NCBI GenBank assembly: GCA_021613535.1
Contig: CP075495.1
Coordinates: forward strand, 5,456,001 to 5,520,000
Reading direction: 5' to 3'
From: Adineta vaga
Taxonomy: Eukaryota > Rotifera
Length of the DNA: 64,000 bases
This document shows, one piece after another, positions 30,401 through 42,876 of this stretch; position 1 is the stretch's first letter, and every line of letters starts with the position of its first letter. Below the pieces are notes generated by a model. The model made no database searches and had not been told where the DNA came from. It saw only the letters and a list, made by a program, of their open reading frames with translations. Made by a program: the position numbers and the translations under genes.

Positions 30401-32641
30401 TAAAAGAACAATATAAAACATTAACAGGTACGGATGTTCCAGCAACTGGAGCAGCTCCTGCACGTAAAGAGAAAGAAAAGAAACCAGCAGTCAAGCCAGC
30501 TGAAAGTGAACATGCTGCAGGATCTGGTCATACTGATTTAAAAAAACAAACCAAGTATGTTTTATAATAAATAATAATTAGAAAACCAAGAAAAATCAAA
30601 TGTTTTTCTAGACTTGGTATTGAATTTAAAAAAGAAGAAAATCTTGCTGATTGGTATGGACAAGTAAGTTTAAGATTATATAGGTACTCTCTTTATTCAT
30701 ATCTGCCTTGATCATTTAAGGTCGTTCGTAAAGGTGAATTAATTGAAAACTATGATGTATCTGGATGTTATATTCTTCGTCCATGGGCATATTTTCTTTG
30801 GGAACAATTAAAGGCTTTCATTGATGACGAAATATCTGCTATGGGCGTACAAAATTGTTATTTTCCATTGTTTGTTTCTCACAGTGCACTTCATCGTGAA
30901 CAAACTCACATTGCTGACTTTTCTCCGGAAGTAAGAATAGAATTAAATCAATAAAAAAAACATATGGAATTATCTAACTTAACTTTTCAGGTTGCTTGGG
31001 TAACTAAATCTGGTGATACTGATTTAGCTCAACCGATTGCAGTACGTCCAACAAGTGAAACCATTATGTATCCAGCATATGCCAAATGGATTCAATCACA
31101 TCGTGATCTTCCATTAAAATTGAATCAATGGAATAATGTTGTGGTATGTATGAAGATGATCAATTGAAAGATTTCTATTTCGAAAATTTTAGAGATGGGA
31201 ATTTAAAAATCCTCAACCATTTCTTCGTACCAGAGAATTTCTTTGGCAGGAAGGTCATACAGCATGGGCAACTCAAAAAGAAGCTTCCGAAGAAGTTTAT
31301 CAAATTCTTGATTTGTATGCAAGAGTTTATACAGATTTATTGGCTATACCAGTTATTAAAGGACGTAAAACAGAAAAAGAGAAATTTGCTGGTGCAGATT
31401 GGACAACAACAATTGAAGGTTATATCGCAGCTAGTGGAAGAGGCATTCAAGTTAGTAGATTTGAAAATAAAAACTTCGTGTCTTTTTCATATATAGAATA
31501 TTTTATTTTTAAGGCAGCAACATCTCATCATTTGGGTCAGAATTTCTCGAAAATGTTCGAAATTACATTTGAAGATCCACAAACACAAAGTAAACAATAT
31601 GTTTATCAAAATTCATGGGGTATAACTACACGAACCATTGGTGTTATGACCATGATTCATGGAGATAACAAAGGCTTAGTCTTACCACCACGTATCGCTA
31701 AATACCAGGTATATATAAAACGATGATATACGATAGGCAAATCATACGAAATATAGATCATATTCAGATTTTATAACTTATCTTTTTAATGTAACTAATA
31801 TATATATATATACATGATACTTTATATAGGTTGTTATTGTTCCATGTGGTATTACAGCATCATTGTCGAAAGAAGATGAAGATGCATTGATAAATACATG
31901 TAAAGATGTTGAAACGAAATTGAAAAAAGCCGGTATACGTGTCTATGGTGATTATCGAGATAATTATTCACCGGGATGGAAATTTAATCATTGGGAAATG
32001 AAAGGTACGATGATATTGATTTAGTTTTCAACGTATATCTCATCAATACAATTTTTTCTAGGTGTTCCAATCCGTGTTGAATTTGGTCCAAATGACAAAG
32101 CTCAATCACAATTGACTGTTGTATTTCGTCATACTGGAGATAAAACAAAAATTCCAGTTGACACTTGTGAAACTAAATTACGTGAAATGCTTGAACAAAT
32201 GCACAATGATCTATACAAGAAGTAAGAAACATAGATTAATTGGTGAGATACAATTTTTTTTTCTAAATTTCTTTTTGTTTTCTAGAGCTAAAACTGAACT
32301 TGATAGTCATACTGTAGTTGTTAAAGATTGGGCTGGTTTCTTAAAAGGTCTTGATAACTCTTGTATTATGTTAGCACCATTCTGTGGTGAACCATCATGT
32401 GAAGATCGAATTAAACAAGACAGTGCTCAGTATGAAAAGAAAATGAATATTTATTATTTATATTCTTCTCTTGTATCTCTTTAGGGATGCTGTCGTTGAA
32501 GAAGGTGCACCAGCAATGGGTGCTAAAGGTCTATGTATTCCATTTGATCAACCAGAACAGCTGGCGGAAAATCAACAATGTTGTCATCCATCATGTAAAA
32601 GCAAAGCAAAATACTTTACATTGTTTGGTCGAAGTTACTAA
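27490..32641 (+). CDS. EPRS1: Bifunctional glutamate/proline-tRNA ligase
   Basis: The fused enzyme charges tRNA-Glu and tRNA-Pro. About 17 exons. The start [13 protein letters not shown] is followed almost at once by [20 protein letters not shown] and the class I motif [27 protein letters not shown] is the KMSKS-type motif (about 28570-28610). The anticodon-binding part runs to [15 protein letters not shown]. Two WHEP repeats follow: one at about 29615-29815 and one split between 29935-30015 and 30364-30430. The prolyl part begins [14 protein letters not shown], with class II motifs [25 protein letters not shown] and [22 protein letters not shown], then [17 protein letters not shown] and the zinc-site end [13 protein letters not shown]. 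The metazoan N-terminal GST-like domain is absent. One donor near 32425 is weak (GTGCTC). Confidence 0.96.
30212..30313 (+). CDS. Probable alternative first exon for a stand-alone WHEP-prolyl-tRNA synthetase
   Basis: Inside the EPRS intron between 30019 and 30364 lies an open segment starting at ATG 30212 ([20 protein letters not shown]) that encodes the first half of a WHEP repeat ([13 protein letters not shown]). It ends in phase 0 at a GTATGC donor and can splice to [16 protein letters not shown] at 30364, the same acceptor that the normal EPRS exon uses. An in-frame TAA lies at 30125, and all AG dinucleotides between it and the ATG are in the wrong phase for inclusion as an internal exon after the phase-0 EPRS donor. 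A separate mRNA for the prolyl half is therefore the simplest reading. Not proven without transcripts. Confidence 0.65.
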
Positions 32642-33842
32642 ACAAATGATGAAAATGAATGAAAAACAAGGAATAGACAAGACATTTTTTTTTATTATTA
32701 TTCTTGATCAAATCGTTATCCGTTCTCATACGTTTATCTCTGAGTCTGACCTTGTTGTTTTGAGCTTCAAGTGTTTATTTTACATTTTAGGCATCGAAAT
32801 ATAAAGACAATAAAAATAAGTTATCGCATCTATCAGTTAATGAATAAGTTTTCATTATGAATGAAAAACTATATCAACTTGACATACAATGCATCTTTGT
32901 TAACAATTATTGTTTTCTATTCTGAACATGACTAATCAAATGCATGTCTTTTTTTTCTATCGAAGAGACAAAGCAACAAAGAGCTTGCACTGTTTCTAAC
33001 ATAAAATAATCATTTTGGAGATTTTTATATGATATGTCAGTTACAAAGTGTTATTAAAGTCAATCAATGATATTATTTATTGAATTTATGACTAAATAAT
33101 ATTATCTCTTCAAAACTAGGTCATTTTGTCAGTGCCTGTCAGATATTGTCAATTTGTTCTCGTTTTCAAAATCGGGAAGTTTTTTCATTAAAGAATGACG
33201 GTTATCGCTTTTTGTCATTCTGTATTACAAAAAAATAAATCAGACTACCATTCATTGTTATTTTCCGTTATTATATCATAATACCGAATTATTAGAACAA
33301 TACATAAGAAGATTTGAAAATACTTTTGTATTAATAAGAAGGAATGTACTTATAATTTAAATAAGAACTTATATGATCCCTGATTATCAAAACATATTCT
33401 AATTCCATCTAGGACAACAAGAAGAAAGAAGAAGAAGAAGAAGAAGAAGGAAAAAAAATGACAATGTTCATTACTCTTATATTCACATATAATCTCTCAT
33501 TCTTTTCATCTGCAAATATCCGATTATATCTCTTTTTCATTTAATACATCCCACATAAGTGCTCTTGTATAAATGGATAATAAACCATCTGTAGACATAT
33601 TGTTCTAATTAGCTTCGAGGAAAAATACAAACATACACATTTTAGATTTATTTCTCTATAAACACACATGACTTCTTTTTGTTTCTACTAATGATGATCT
33701 GATAGTGACTTAAAATGAAGAAGAAGAAGAAGAAAAATCTCTAGTGAGCAATTTTTATAGCACTTTAACTTCAAATAGAAGAGATATAAACAGAAAGAGA
33801 AAAACGATCCAATGTGTTTTTAAAGCAAAAAAAAAGTATCAA
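32642..33842. other. 3' flanks of EPRS and HEY, with a GAA repeat
   Basis: Convergent 3' ends. An AATAAA lies near 32809. A GAAGAAGAAG microsatellite spans about 33418-33452 and a second short one lies at 33717-33735. No gene is seen. Confidence 0.5.
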
Positions 33843-33854
33843 TTAAATACACAG

Positions 33855-33886
<32 letters not shown>

Positions 33887-34799
33887 GCAATTGACAAGAG
33901 GAATCAATAGGAGGTCGTTGATAATGATGCATATTGAAATTTGAATTCGTTGGATGTTGTTGTTGCTGATGAATATGATGCTGATGATATCCGATTGTTG
34001 AAGTTGGATAAGATGATAAAGGTGGGGTGGCAAATGCACTTGGTGCTTGCTGATGTACTATGGGCCATGAAGGATTTAATGATGGACTACTACTACGTTC
34101 AGTAAAACATTCCAGATGTGATAATAGACGTAGACGAAGTGGATGTTGAATATCAAAACCTTCGATAGAAATTAAATATCGAGAGATTTCATCAATACAT
34201 TCACGAAAACCACTCGCATGAGCATCAAATACTGGCCATGTTTGATAAGAATGACTGGTATCTACGGAAGAAAAAAAAGATTATTTCCAATGATAAAATT
34301 GATTAGAAAGAAGAAAGAAAGATACCTTTGTCGAGATGTTGTAGTGATCGAAGATGATCAACTGTCATTTGTAGGATTTCTGCTTTTTCCAATTTTGCTG
34401 AACCTTCTTTTGATATTGCTTGAGGTACTAGTCGACGTAATTCCATTAAACAATGATTAATTCGATCACGACGACGTTTTTCAATAACACCACGTCGTTT
34501 TTTACGGCTAGTTAAATGTTCATAGTCGTAAGCTCGTGGACTTAAACTTGAACTAAAAATAAAATCTTGTTTAGATAATAAATATTATTTTCAATTCTTA
34601 GTGTGTTCGTCTTCTTTTTTCATATTGACAGACACACATCTTCTTCCTTCCGCTTTTTCATTGAACAGAAATTGTTAGTTTCAAGATAATATTTTATAAT
34701 GTCGGATATTTTTGTTTTCTTTACTAAAAATAAATTTACGTACTCGATGAATTCTTCTTCTGAATCACCACCACTTTCGTATGTATTAACTCGTTTCAT
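33843..34799 (-). CDS. HEY-type bHLH-Orange transcriptional repressor
   Basis: A Hairy/E(spl)-related repressor, normally a Notch target. Three exons: 34799 to about 34742 ([19 protein letters not shown]), then about 34551-34327 and about 34263-33843. The bHLH reads [20 protein letters not shown] then ELRRLVPQA...[21 protein letters not shown]. The Gly in RRGVIEK, in place of the HES Pro, and the opening MKR mark the HEY group. The Orange domain follows: [18 protein letters not shown]...[16 protein letters not shown]. The tail is His/Gln-rich and ends with a run of about eleven Ser (TCA codons) then LCI. The YRPW motif is not clear; YQRPP could be a remnant. The donor of exon 1 is GTACGT. Confidence 0.93.
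33853..33886. repeat. GAT/TCA triplet microsatellite inside the HEY coding end
   Basis: A perfect triplet repeat of about eleven units (GATGATGAT on the plus strand). On the coding strand it gives polyserine just before the stop. It is likely to vary in length. Confidence 0.85.
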
Positions 34800-36540
34800 G
34801 TCTTGACTTTGACAGAAGAAAAAAAGATCGATTAATGATGGTATGAGGGTCATATCTTTTTTCCGTCTCTCTCCTGCTTTTTCGCTTCTTTTTTTCTTTT
34901 GTTCTTAACCAATCAACGTATTGCTTATTATGTACAATCTAATTGCTCTCTGAAGAGAGAGAGAGAGAAAGAGAAAGAGAAAGACTATGAAGGTCGAATT
35001 ATTAAGGTAGCTTATCGTCCTTTATTATCACTGTATATTTGAAGACTACTTGAATATGAAAATGAAAGTGCCGCACATTTTTCCTGGCAGTTATCATTGG
35101 AATTAAATTCTTTGAAATAGCACACATGCACACATTGAAGAAACATGAACGCACCGTATTGTTCTTTCTTTCCGGACAGCGGAAGTTAATGATGATGATG
35201 ATAAAAATCACTTCAAATCTTTTTCTTCTCTTTTAAATACACGTGCCGACCATATATGACAAGATTTATTTTCCAATACATAGTTGATTGAAATAGCAAT
35301 TTCATTTTTTTCTATTTTCCGAAGTGTCTCTTCATCTACTCAGAAACTAAGAATAAAAGAATAAGAAGTGTTACTTATTTTCTGTACTATATAATTATTC
35401 TTCATCAACATACAAATACAAGAATGAAACAGAAGATTTATCATTAAATGTAATCTTCTAGTTGTTCATCTTTTTTTTTCTTGGATGGATACGATCTTAT
35501 TTCATTCCATTATTCATAATCTGTTTTTTGTCTTGTAAATCAAATCAAAATTCTAATTTTAGTCCAATGAATACGAGATGTTTTGATGATCAATGACAAT
35601 TTTCAAAGACGACCGAAAAAAAGAAGAAGAAAAACAAGAAATAAGTAATAGAATAGTAATGTTGGTTTGCTGCTAATGTCTCTTTTTTTTGTTCTCTGTC
35701 TCTTTCTCTGTCTCTTTTTGTCATTCAAATATAATAAAATAGATTCGGAAGATGATGATAAAATAGACTAGATTTTCTATGTGAAAAGAAAAAGGAAATC
35801 TTCCGATAAATGCAGTGATTTGAAAATGATTTTGAAAAAAAGAGAAAAGGAAACGATCTAGATTGATAATTAGATAAGGCAAACACTTCTGCTTGTTTTC
35901 TAACTATCGGATGTCTTTTTTTTGAAAACAACAATTACAGACTCAAGAAACAAATAACAGGTATAGATCTTTTTTTGCAAGCACATGATGTTAATGAGAA
36001 AATCGTTTTTGTCATACGTATATAGTAGATGTATATGAGAATAGAAGGAAAAAAAGCAATAGAACAATACAAAAATAAAAACAAAATAGATTTAGTTTAG
36101 AAAATCGCGATAAAATTTTCTTTCTTGTTCATAGATAGAAAATAAGAAGCAATGCATGAGAAAGAGAGACGTGTTCTTATAAATGACATAAGTTTGTATT
36201 GAGTGTCATTGCTTTTCCCTTTTTTTTCTTCTTCTTCTTCTTCTTTCTTTTTCTTTCTAATTCATATTTTGATATAGGATTGTTTCGAAAGAAGAAATAC
36301 TGTTGTCAGTTGATTCATTCGTGTAATTATTTCTCACTTATTGATTGTGAGCGAACTCCTTCCTGTTTTCAGCATTTCCATTAGAAAACTTCGAACTTTT
36401 CTTTTCCTTTTCCCTCTCTCTCTCTTTCTTTAATAACTACTTTCCTCTTCGGCACTTTGTTCCATGTTTTATAGCTTTAATCTAACAACTGTTTATTGTT
36501 TTTCTGTTTTCTAGTGCATGCATGAATTATATTATGTTCG
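34800..36540. other. Shared upstream region of HEY and the class A GPCR
   Basis: Divergent promoters. GAGAGAGA and GAAAGAGA tracts lie at 34955-34985, and pyrimidine tracts (CTT and CTCTCT types) at 36215-36262 and 36410-36432. A TTTTCTAG acceptor-like tract at about 36507-36514 lies 27 nt before the GPCR ATG. No exon is recognised. Confidence 0.5.
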
Positions 36541-37900
36541 ATGAGCAGTTTTCAAGAACTGTTTTATGGATCGAATATGAACCAAACAAATGGATCATAT
36601 GAAACGACATACTCATTACCGTCGGCTACATTACCTGGACAAATCTTTTTCATTATATTTCCATGTATGGTCATCATCGGTGTCGTATGTAATTCACTAA
36701 TTTTCGTAATCATGCAACGTCGACGTATGTCTCATCTTTCGACATGTTACTATATGGGAATATTAGCTATTGCTGATACAAGTGTTTTACTTCTTGGACT
36801 ATCTGTTATGTGGTTATATTTAGTTAATCGTAAATGGTCATTATTATTACAATCAACTTATGTTTGTAAATTTATTTCACTTTTATTCTATACTGTATCT
36901 GATGCAAGCGTTTGGCTTGTTTGTCTAATGTCAGCTGATCGATGTATAGCTGTAACACGTCCACTACATGCTAGTTCAATTTGTACGGTACAACGAGCAC
37001 GAAAATGTGCTTTTATACTTGTTATATGTTGTATATGGATTAATATTCATTTTCTTTTCTCACATCATTTATCACCAGAAAATGATTGTACGTATCATGA
37101 ACATTATGAATTTTTTAGTCGTCATATTTGGCCATGGATCGATGCAGCTGTCTATTCGATTTTACCCTTTATATTATTATTGACAATGAATTTAATCATT
37201 GTTCATAGTTTATTTCAAGCACGACGTTCAACAACAACTCTACAAATCTGTCAATCTCAACTAACACGCAAAAAAAATAAATTATCTATGTCAAGAAAAT
37301 TGACAACAATGCTTTTAGCGGTTACTATCTTTTTTCTATTAAGTTCATGTCCTATGGTTTGTTTACAAATCTATATAAATATACATAAAAATAATCAATA
37401 TAAACAAATGTTTGCACAATTTTACCTGAAACCATTATGTGAAACATTACAATATTCAAATCATTGTGTAAGTCTTTCTTCGTCTGATTCTTTAATTATC
37501 ATAAAGTTTACTTAGAATATTTGATTTGTCTTGGTTTCAGGTTAATTTTTTTCTCTATGCTATAACTGGTAAAGCATTTCGTCATGAATTACATAGATTA
37601 TTTGAAAGTATTGCTATAAAATTACATTTAACGAGTGAAGTTATTCCAAAAACAGGTGAACGTCGTTCAACATTACCGAATATACAATTTCAAGTTGTTG
37701 AAAAAACTATTGATCGAAATTTTAAAACAAAACAACCATTGCCTAGTACACTTTCACTTCTTCAATCTCGACAATCAAATGATTCGACAGCAAGTAGTTC
37801 AAGTACGATTCCTCAATATTTTCGGCAACAACAAGAACATATTCCTCGTGTTAATCTCAATGATATGTCATACTATATTCAAAAAATATCTAATGTTTAA
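36541..37900 (+). CDS. Class A (rhodopsin-like) GPCR, neuropeptide-receptor type
   Basis: A seven-helix plasma-membrane receptor in two exons (36541 to about 37468 and 37541-37900). The N-terminus has N-glycosylation sites (NQT, NGS). TM1 contains VVCNSLIFVIM and TM2 contains LAIAD. TM3 ends SADRCIAVTRPL, so DRY is replaced by DRC. TM6 reads TIFFLLSSCP without the CWxP motif. TM7 reads NHCVNFFLYAITGKAFR, with NFFLY in place of NPxxY. The N-H-x-V/I-NFFLY-x-TG-x-x-FR ending is common in invertebrate peptide receptors of the FMRFamide/myosuppressin kind, so a peptide ligand is likely. The tail is Ser/Thr/Gln-rich. Confidence 0.88.
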
Positions 37901-38418
37901 TAAATATTGCTTTTTTTCTCATTTCAGTTGTAATATTTTTCTTTCGGTGTGTTTTTTTGTTTTTGAATGAGAAATATAAAAACTATTTTTATATGGATCA
38001 TACTTCTCTCTCTCCCTCTCTCTTTTTTCTACCTTTCAAAGTTTAAACAAGTGAACTTTGATAACAAATGAGTTGAGTAAGAAGAAAAAAAAGGACGAAG
38101 ATAGATAACAGTATCAAGAATATTATCAAATGCTTTATAAGTTGTTTTGAGAAAAAAGAATTTGTCCTGTCATAGAATTTCTTAAGTGCTTCGATATTCC
38201 TTTTACGTTTGTAGCCAAAAAAGTGACATTTGAACGACTTAGTTATGGCGAAAAAAGACTTGAGTTTTTCGACAAGTACAAATGAACGATCAGCATTGTT
38301 AAATAATCGAATCAGTGATTCAATTAATCGATCTAGATCAGAATCGTATGGAATCTTTCTTGAGATTTCTTACTAATTTGTCTAATTCTATGTTTTTCTC
38401 TATACATAAATATATAGT
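37901..38418. other. Intergenic region between the GPCR and the MFS transporter
   Basis: Contains a CTCTCTC microsatellite (about 38005-38025). No gene is seen. A TATATAG acceptor-like tract lies directly before the next ATG. Confidence 0.5.
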
Positions 38419-40502
38419 ATGCGTCGTCGTTCATCATCATCGGTCAATGAAGCAACAAAAAAACAACGTTTTCGTGCTATTCGTATCTGTTATTTTGGCA
38501 TGTTTGTCAGTTCAATCGTCTTTAGTATCACTGTTTCATCACTGTGGCCTTTTCTTCAAATTGTATATAATATAGACATTTCATCGTTAATATTCATCTT
38601 TAATTAGTTTATTATTTAGATTGATACTTCTGCTGAAGCCACCTTTCTTGGATGGCTCGTTGCTGCATTTTCTATTGGACAATTGATTGCATCACCCATT
38701 ATTGGATATGTTGCAAATCGAACAGATAATAATAAAATGCCTTTAGTTGCTAGTACAGCATTGATTGTTGTCTCGAATATACTTTATGCATACGTTCAAA
38801 GTATAAATAACGTCGGACTTTCAAATAAATGGTGGTTGATGCTTTCTCGTTTTATTATGGGAATTGGTGCAGGTTTATCATCGATAGGATTTAAATTGAT
38901 ACAAGATTTTTGTCTTTTTTTGTTTTTCTAGCGAATTCAACGATTATGAGATCATATTCTTCATCAGCTACAACATTATCAGAACGAACAGCAGTTATGG
39001 CTAATTTATCTGCTTACCAAGGAGTAGGTTTTATTCTCGGACCTCGTAAGTTTCTTTTTAATTTGTGATCATCGAAATTATACATATGTAAATGTTGCTC
39101 TTAGTCATTCAAGCTCTCTTTGCTTTTCTTGGATATCCTGGTCCTGTTCATAAATCTTGGGTAAACTATTACTTTTTTTTCTTATATAAATGATACTATT
39201 CATCGATATTGATTTTGTTTTCATTTTCAAAGCTCTATCTTAATATTTATACGGCTCCAGCTTTTTTCAGTGCATTAACAGCGGGTGTTAATCTTGTATT
39301 ATTCTTAGTTTCGTTTCATGATGTACGAACTGTGTCGCCATCAAGAAAGAGTATTAGTAACAGTACATCAAACAAAAGTAAGTATGGTGAAATGATTTTT
39401 CGGAAAAATATTGTTTTTCTCTCTTATTTTTCAGCAGTTCAATCAAAAGCAGAAAGTCGTGAACGGCACGACCAATCGATGGCAATTGTATGCTGTCTCT
39501 ATATGTTTTTTGTTGCTTATTTAACATTTACAAATTATGAAACGTATGAATGAATTTGGTTTTCGAATTGAAAGAAGAGCACCACGAGTCTCCAATTGAA
39601 ATTTTACATTTTAGAATTGCTTCACCACTTTCAATTGATATGTATGCTTGGTCAAAGGAACAAAGTACAAGAAATAATGGTTATTTACTTGGTGCACTTG
39701 GTTGTATGTCTGTCGTAGTTCTGATCGTAACAAAACTATTAGCAAAACGGTAAATTTAATTGAATACCATAGGATTTCGAATTCGTTTTCTTTTCGAATA
39801 GACTTCAAGATCGTCTGTTAATGTTAATTGGTTTAATTATCTGTTTTCTCGGCTATTTCGTCTTTTTACCATGGGGTTCTGATTATCCCAGTATTCAAAT
39901 TGCTAGTAAATATTTCTCATTCCTTTCTTTTTGTTTTGATTCAAATCTTTTCCTCTTTTCTCTTAGCACTTCCATCTTCAACTACTACTATTCGTCCATC
40001 ATCCAACACATCAGCACCACCGTTACGAACAACAACAACAACAGTTGCTGATTCCGATGATAAAGGTTGTCCACTTGATTATCAATGGTGTTATTATATT
40101 CCACGTGTACAATTATGGCAATATATAGCAGCATCAATTATCATTACAACCGGCTTTTCAATCTGTAATGTGATTTGTTATTCGATATTCTCAAAAAAAC
40201 TCGGTGATCGTCCCCAAGGTACAATGATGGGTATATTTACAAGTGCTGGCTCCTTAGCACGTGCATTTGGTCCTATTGCTGTTGGTTTTCTTTATAAACA
40301 TTGGGGACCACGTATAATGATGATATTTATGCTTGTTTTTGTTTTAACTGGTATTTTATCATTATTATTTAACTATACAAGATTGCATATTGAAGCTGAG
40401 CAAGTCGATGATACTGATGACGAAGATCATGATGATGATGATGAAGAAAGAAATATTAATGGAGATAATCGATATGACAGCAATGAAAATATTACTGCAT
40501 AA
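38419..40502 (+). CDS. MFSD8: MFSD8/CLN7-like lysosomal major facilitator transporter
   Basis: A twelve-helix transporter, related to the lysosomal chloride channel/transporter mutated in CLN7 disease. About nine exons. The N-terminus is short and basic, then TM1 reads ICYFGMFVSSIVFSITVSSLWP. The MFS signature region follows: FLGWLVAAFSIGQLIASPIIG-YVANR. The next helices include RFIMGIGAGLSSANSTIMRSY and SAYQGVGFILGP. A lumenal loop rich in Ser/Thr lies at about 39970-40080. The CLN7-type segment follows: CPLDYQWCYYIPRVQLWQY, then CNVICYSIFSKKLGDRPQGT and MMGIFTSAGSLARAFGPI. The C-terminus is acidic (a run of Asp) and cytosolic. I see no clear dileucine signal. Confidence 0.9.
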
Positions 40503-41077
40503 TAAAAACTATTTTGGAAAAAAAGATGAAAAAAAAACAAAGCATATAAGATATAGATCGGGGATTTCGTATAATTAATAAAAAGAAGAGAAAAAAACAA
40601 AACAAAAGAAAAAAATTCACTAGAAACTATCATTTTGTTTGCTTAATGTAATATTTTTTTCTGTTCTTGTGCATAGAAAATATGTGTAAACGTGATTAAA
40701 AGATTATTTTGGAAAAGACGAAAGAAGAAATCGTTCGTATTTTGTAATTATACATAAAAACGTTATGAAGGCTATAGACACAGAAAAAAAAGAGAGAAAA
40801 AAAACAAGAATGAATCAGATTCGTTATCAAGAGAATAATGTTTTTTTTGTTAACGAAGCACGATCCTAAAAAGAAAAGAAAAAGAAAGAAAACGATTTTT
40901 TTATTCTTTTTTTATAACAGTTGGATAGAAACTAATTTATTAATGGAGTAGAGTAATAACAGACTGCAAGGTAAAATTCTATCTTCAATTCTCTCAAGAT
41001 GTTCTCTCCGTTAGACAAGACGATTTTTCAAACCTATTGCTCGTGTCTTGTATATACATATAGTTATGTATGTATAC
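40503..41077. other. Convergent 3' region
   Basis: A-rich 3' flank of the transporter gene (many A runs) facing the 3' end of the lamin-tail module. No gene is seen. Confidence 0.5.
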
Positions 41078-41776
41078 CTAACGTCGATTAAATGTGAAGT
41101 GTTTATGTTTTACCTTGCCATCGGCATTGATTAATTTTGTAACTACATTTGAATTCGTATGCCATGAAGACAATAATGAAGCAATAAGATCGCCATTTCT
41201 TCGTTCTGTTTCATTTGATTTTGAAAGAATCTAATCGAACAGAAAATATTCAATGTATGATTACGAAATCAAACTATTCTTTGATACTTTTAGTGATTGA
41301 TTCGATCTTAATAGACAATTTTCAGGAAAATTATATGTAAGAATATCTCCATTATCGTTTTCTTGTTGTAAAGTCCAACCAGATAATGCAATATTTTTTG
41401 AGCGACTGGTATTTTCAATGAGAATATATTTGCCTTGTGCTTCACATTCAGCTATTGAAATCGGTCCTTTGGCTGATTTATGAATCGTTGTACGAGCTTC
41501 AAGTGCTATTTAAATGAAAGAAAAGTATTATATAAGTTAATCTAATCATAAAAAATTCAAAGTTAAAACGAAAAAAAAACCCAAGTGTAATGAAAGAAAG
41601 TATATTTGCTCACTGATATAATACTGAGAAAAATCATTTTTCTCCGATTTGTTAGCAACTGTGGAAGTTGAATCATTTGTTGACGGAAGATTATATGTAA
41701 TCGGATGTTCAAAAACGGCCGGTCGAGGGTGAAACATAAAAGTTCCGGCGATGTTAGTAATGGATGATGTTGCCAT
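41078..41776 (-). CDS. Lamin-tail-domain module; can be read as a small stand-alone protein
   Basis: Three exons: 41776-41614, 41505 to about 41292 and about 41231-41078. The first gives MATSSITNIAGTFMFHPRPA and a short linker. Exons 2 and 3 encode an Ig-like lamin tail domain: AKGPISIAECEAQGKYILIE, NTSRSKNIALSGWTLQQEND, DILTYNFPENCLLRSNQSLK-IL, ending with basic residues NRR. This domain normally ends nuclear lamins and invertebrate intermediate filaments. No rod is present upstream in this small transcript. The exon 2 acceptor is phase 1, matching the rod donor at 52624 and the acidic-tail donor at 42881, so the same exons may also serve as the end of the larger gene upstream. No CaaX box. 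Confidence 0.75.
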
Positions 41777-41879
41777 TAGTTTTCTTTTTCTTTTTAATCG
41801 ATATTCAACGTATTTACTTTTTTTTTTGTTATAATATATGTAAGAGTAGAATGATCTCAAATAGTGGACAATACTGAAG

Positions 41880-42000
41880 CAGCCTTCTCTTTTTTCTCTC
41901 TCTCGCTCTCTGTCTGTCTCCGTCTCTCTTCTTTCGTTTTTTTTCTCTCTCGCCGTGTCTCTGTCTCTGTCTCTCTTTCTCCTTCGTTTTGTCGTTCTCG
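41880..42000. repeat. Pyrimidine/purine-rich simple sequence
   Basis: About 120 bases of CTCTCTGTCTC-type sequence on the plus strand (GAGA-type on the coding strand). It sits just upstream of the lamin-tail first exon and could be part of its promoter. Confidence 0.6.
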
Positions 42001-42876
42001 AGGTTTGTTCGATAATAGCGGAAGAAAACAATCAAGTCAGTGTGCGTATACATGTGTGTGCTTGCATGTCGGTGATAGATAAACACACCATACACATATA
42101 GCAGTAAACGAAATGAATATACACTTTTGTGTAATGATAAAATGCAACAAATTTTTTTCTTCATGTGTCGCTTGTTAAAATGAGTAGGGGAGACTGACTT
42201 TTCGGTTTTTTCCTTTCTTTCATACAATGCCAACGTAACTATATATATATATATATATATATACACACGTATAGTCAGTCGAAGGCCGTGTCATAGGCTT
42301 CCATCAACTGCTATTAGTCCTTGTTGTTTTTTTCTAATGTTTCAATCGAATCGAGAAAGAGAGAGAGAAGAGAACGAAATCAAAAGACATTTGATGCAAC
42401 TGTTTTACAGTTGTTCGTAATATACAATCAGAGAAACTGATAAGTGAACGATCGACATAAATATATGTTTTTTATAAATAGAGCGATCACATTGTGCGGC
42501 ATAGGTATGTATGTACAAGTAATCGCAACTACTTGAAGAAAAAAAATGAATACGAACAGACAAAAATCGTAGAACAAGAGAGAAAGAAAAAGAACACGCT
42601 TGTTAAAACAAACGCGTTCATCACATTGATATGGTTCAAGTATCTACACACGCAGCAATGGCAACTATACCACTTCAGATCGAATGTTACATACATTAAC
42701 AGGCAAACAGCATCGAATAGGAAAATGAATAAAAGACATGATTGGAGTAACAACAAAAAATCCAAAAGACATCTGATCTGATCTTTGTCTATTTATAAGT
42801 GCAAACACATTAACATTTCATTGACGACATTGATTGTCGTTTTATTTTTCACGCCTATTGCCAAAAAATGTTTTTA

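Noticed and set aside
31146-31496. Plus-strand open frame inside EPRS that seems to interrupt the prolyl domain
   Set aside because: It is a shadow frame. An intron from about 31143 to 31191 restores the reading [14 protein letters not shown], so there is no frameshift.
33839-34039. Minus-strand open frame ending in polyhistidine
   Set aside because: Frame-shifted reading of the HEY tail and its triplet repeat.
41829-42266. Minus-strand Arg/Glu-rich open frame of 145 codons
   Set aside because: Translation of a purine-rich simple repeat; no family and no splice context.
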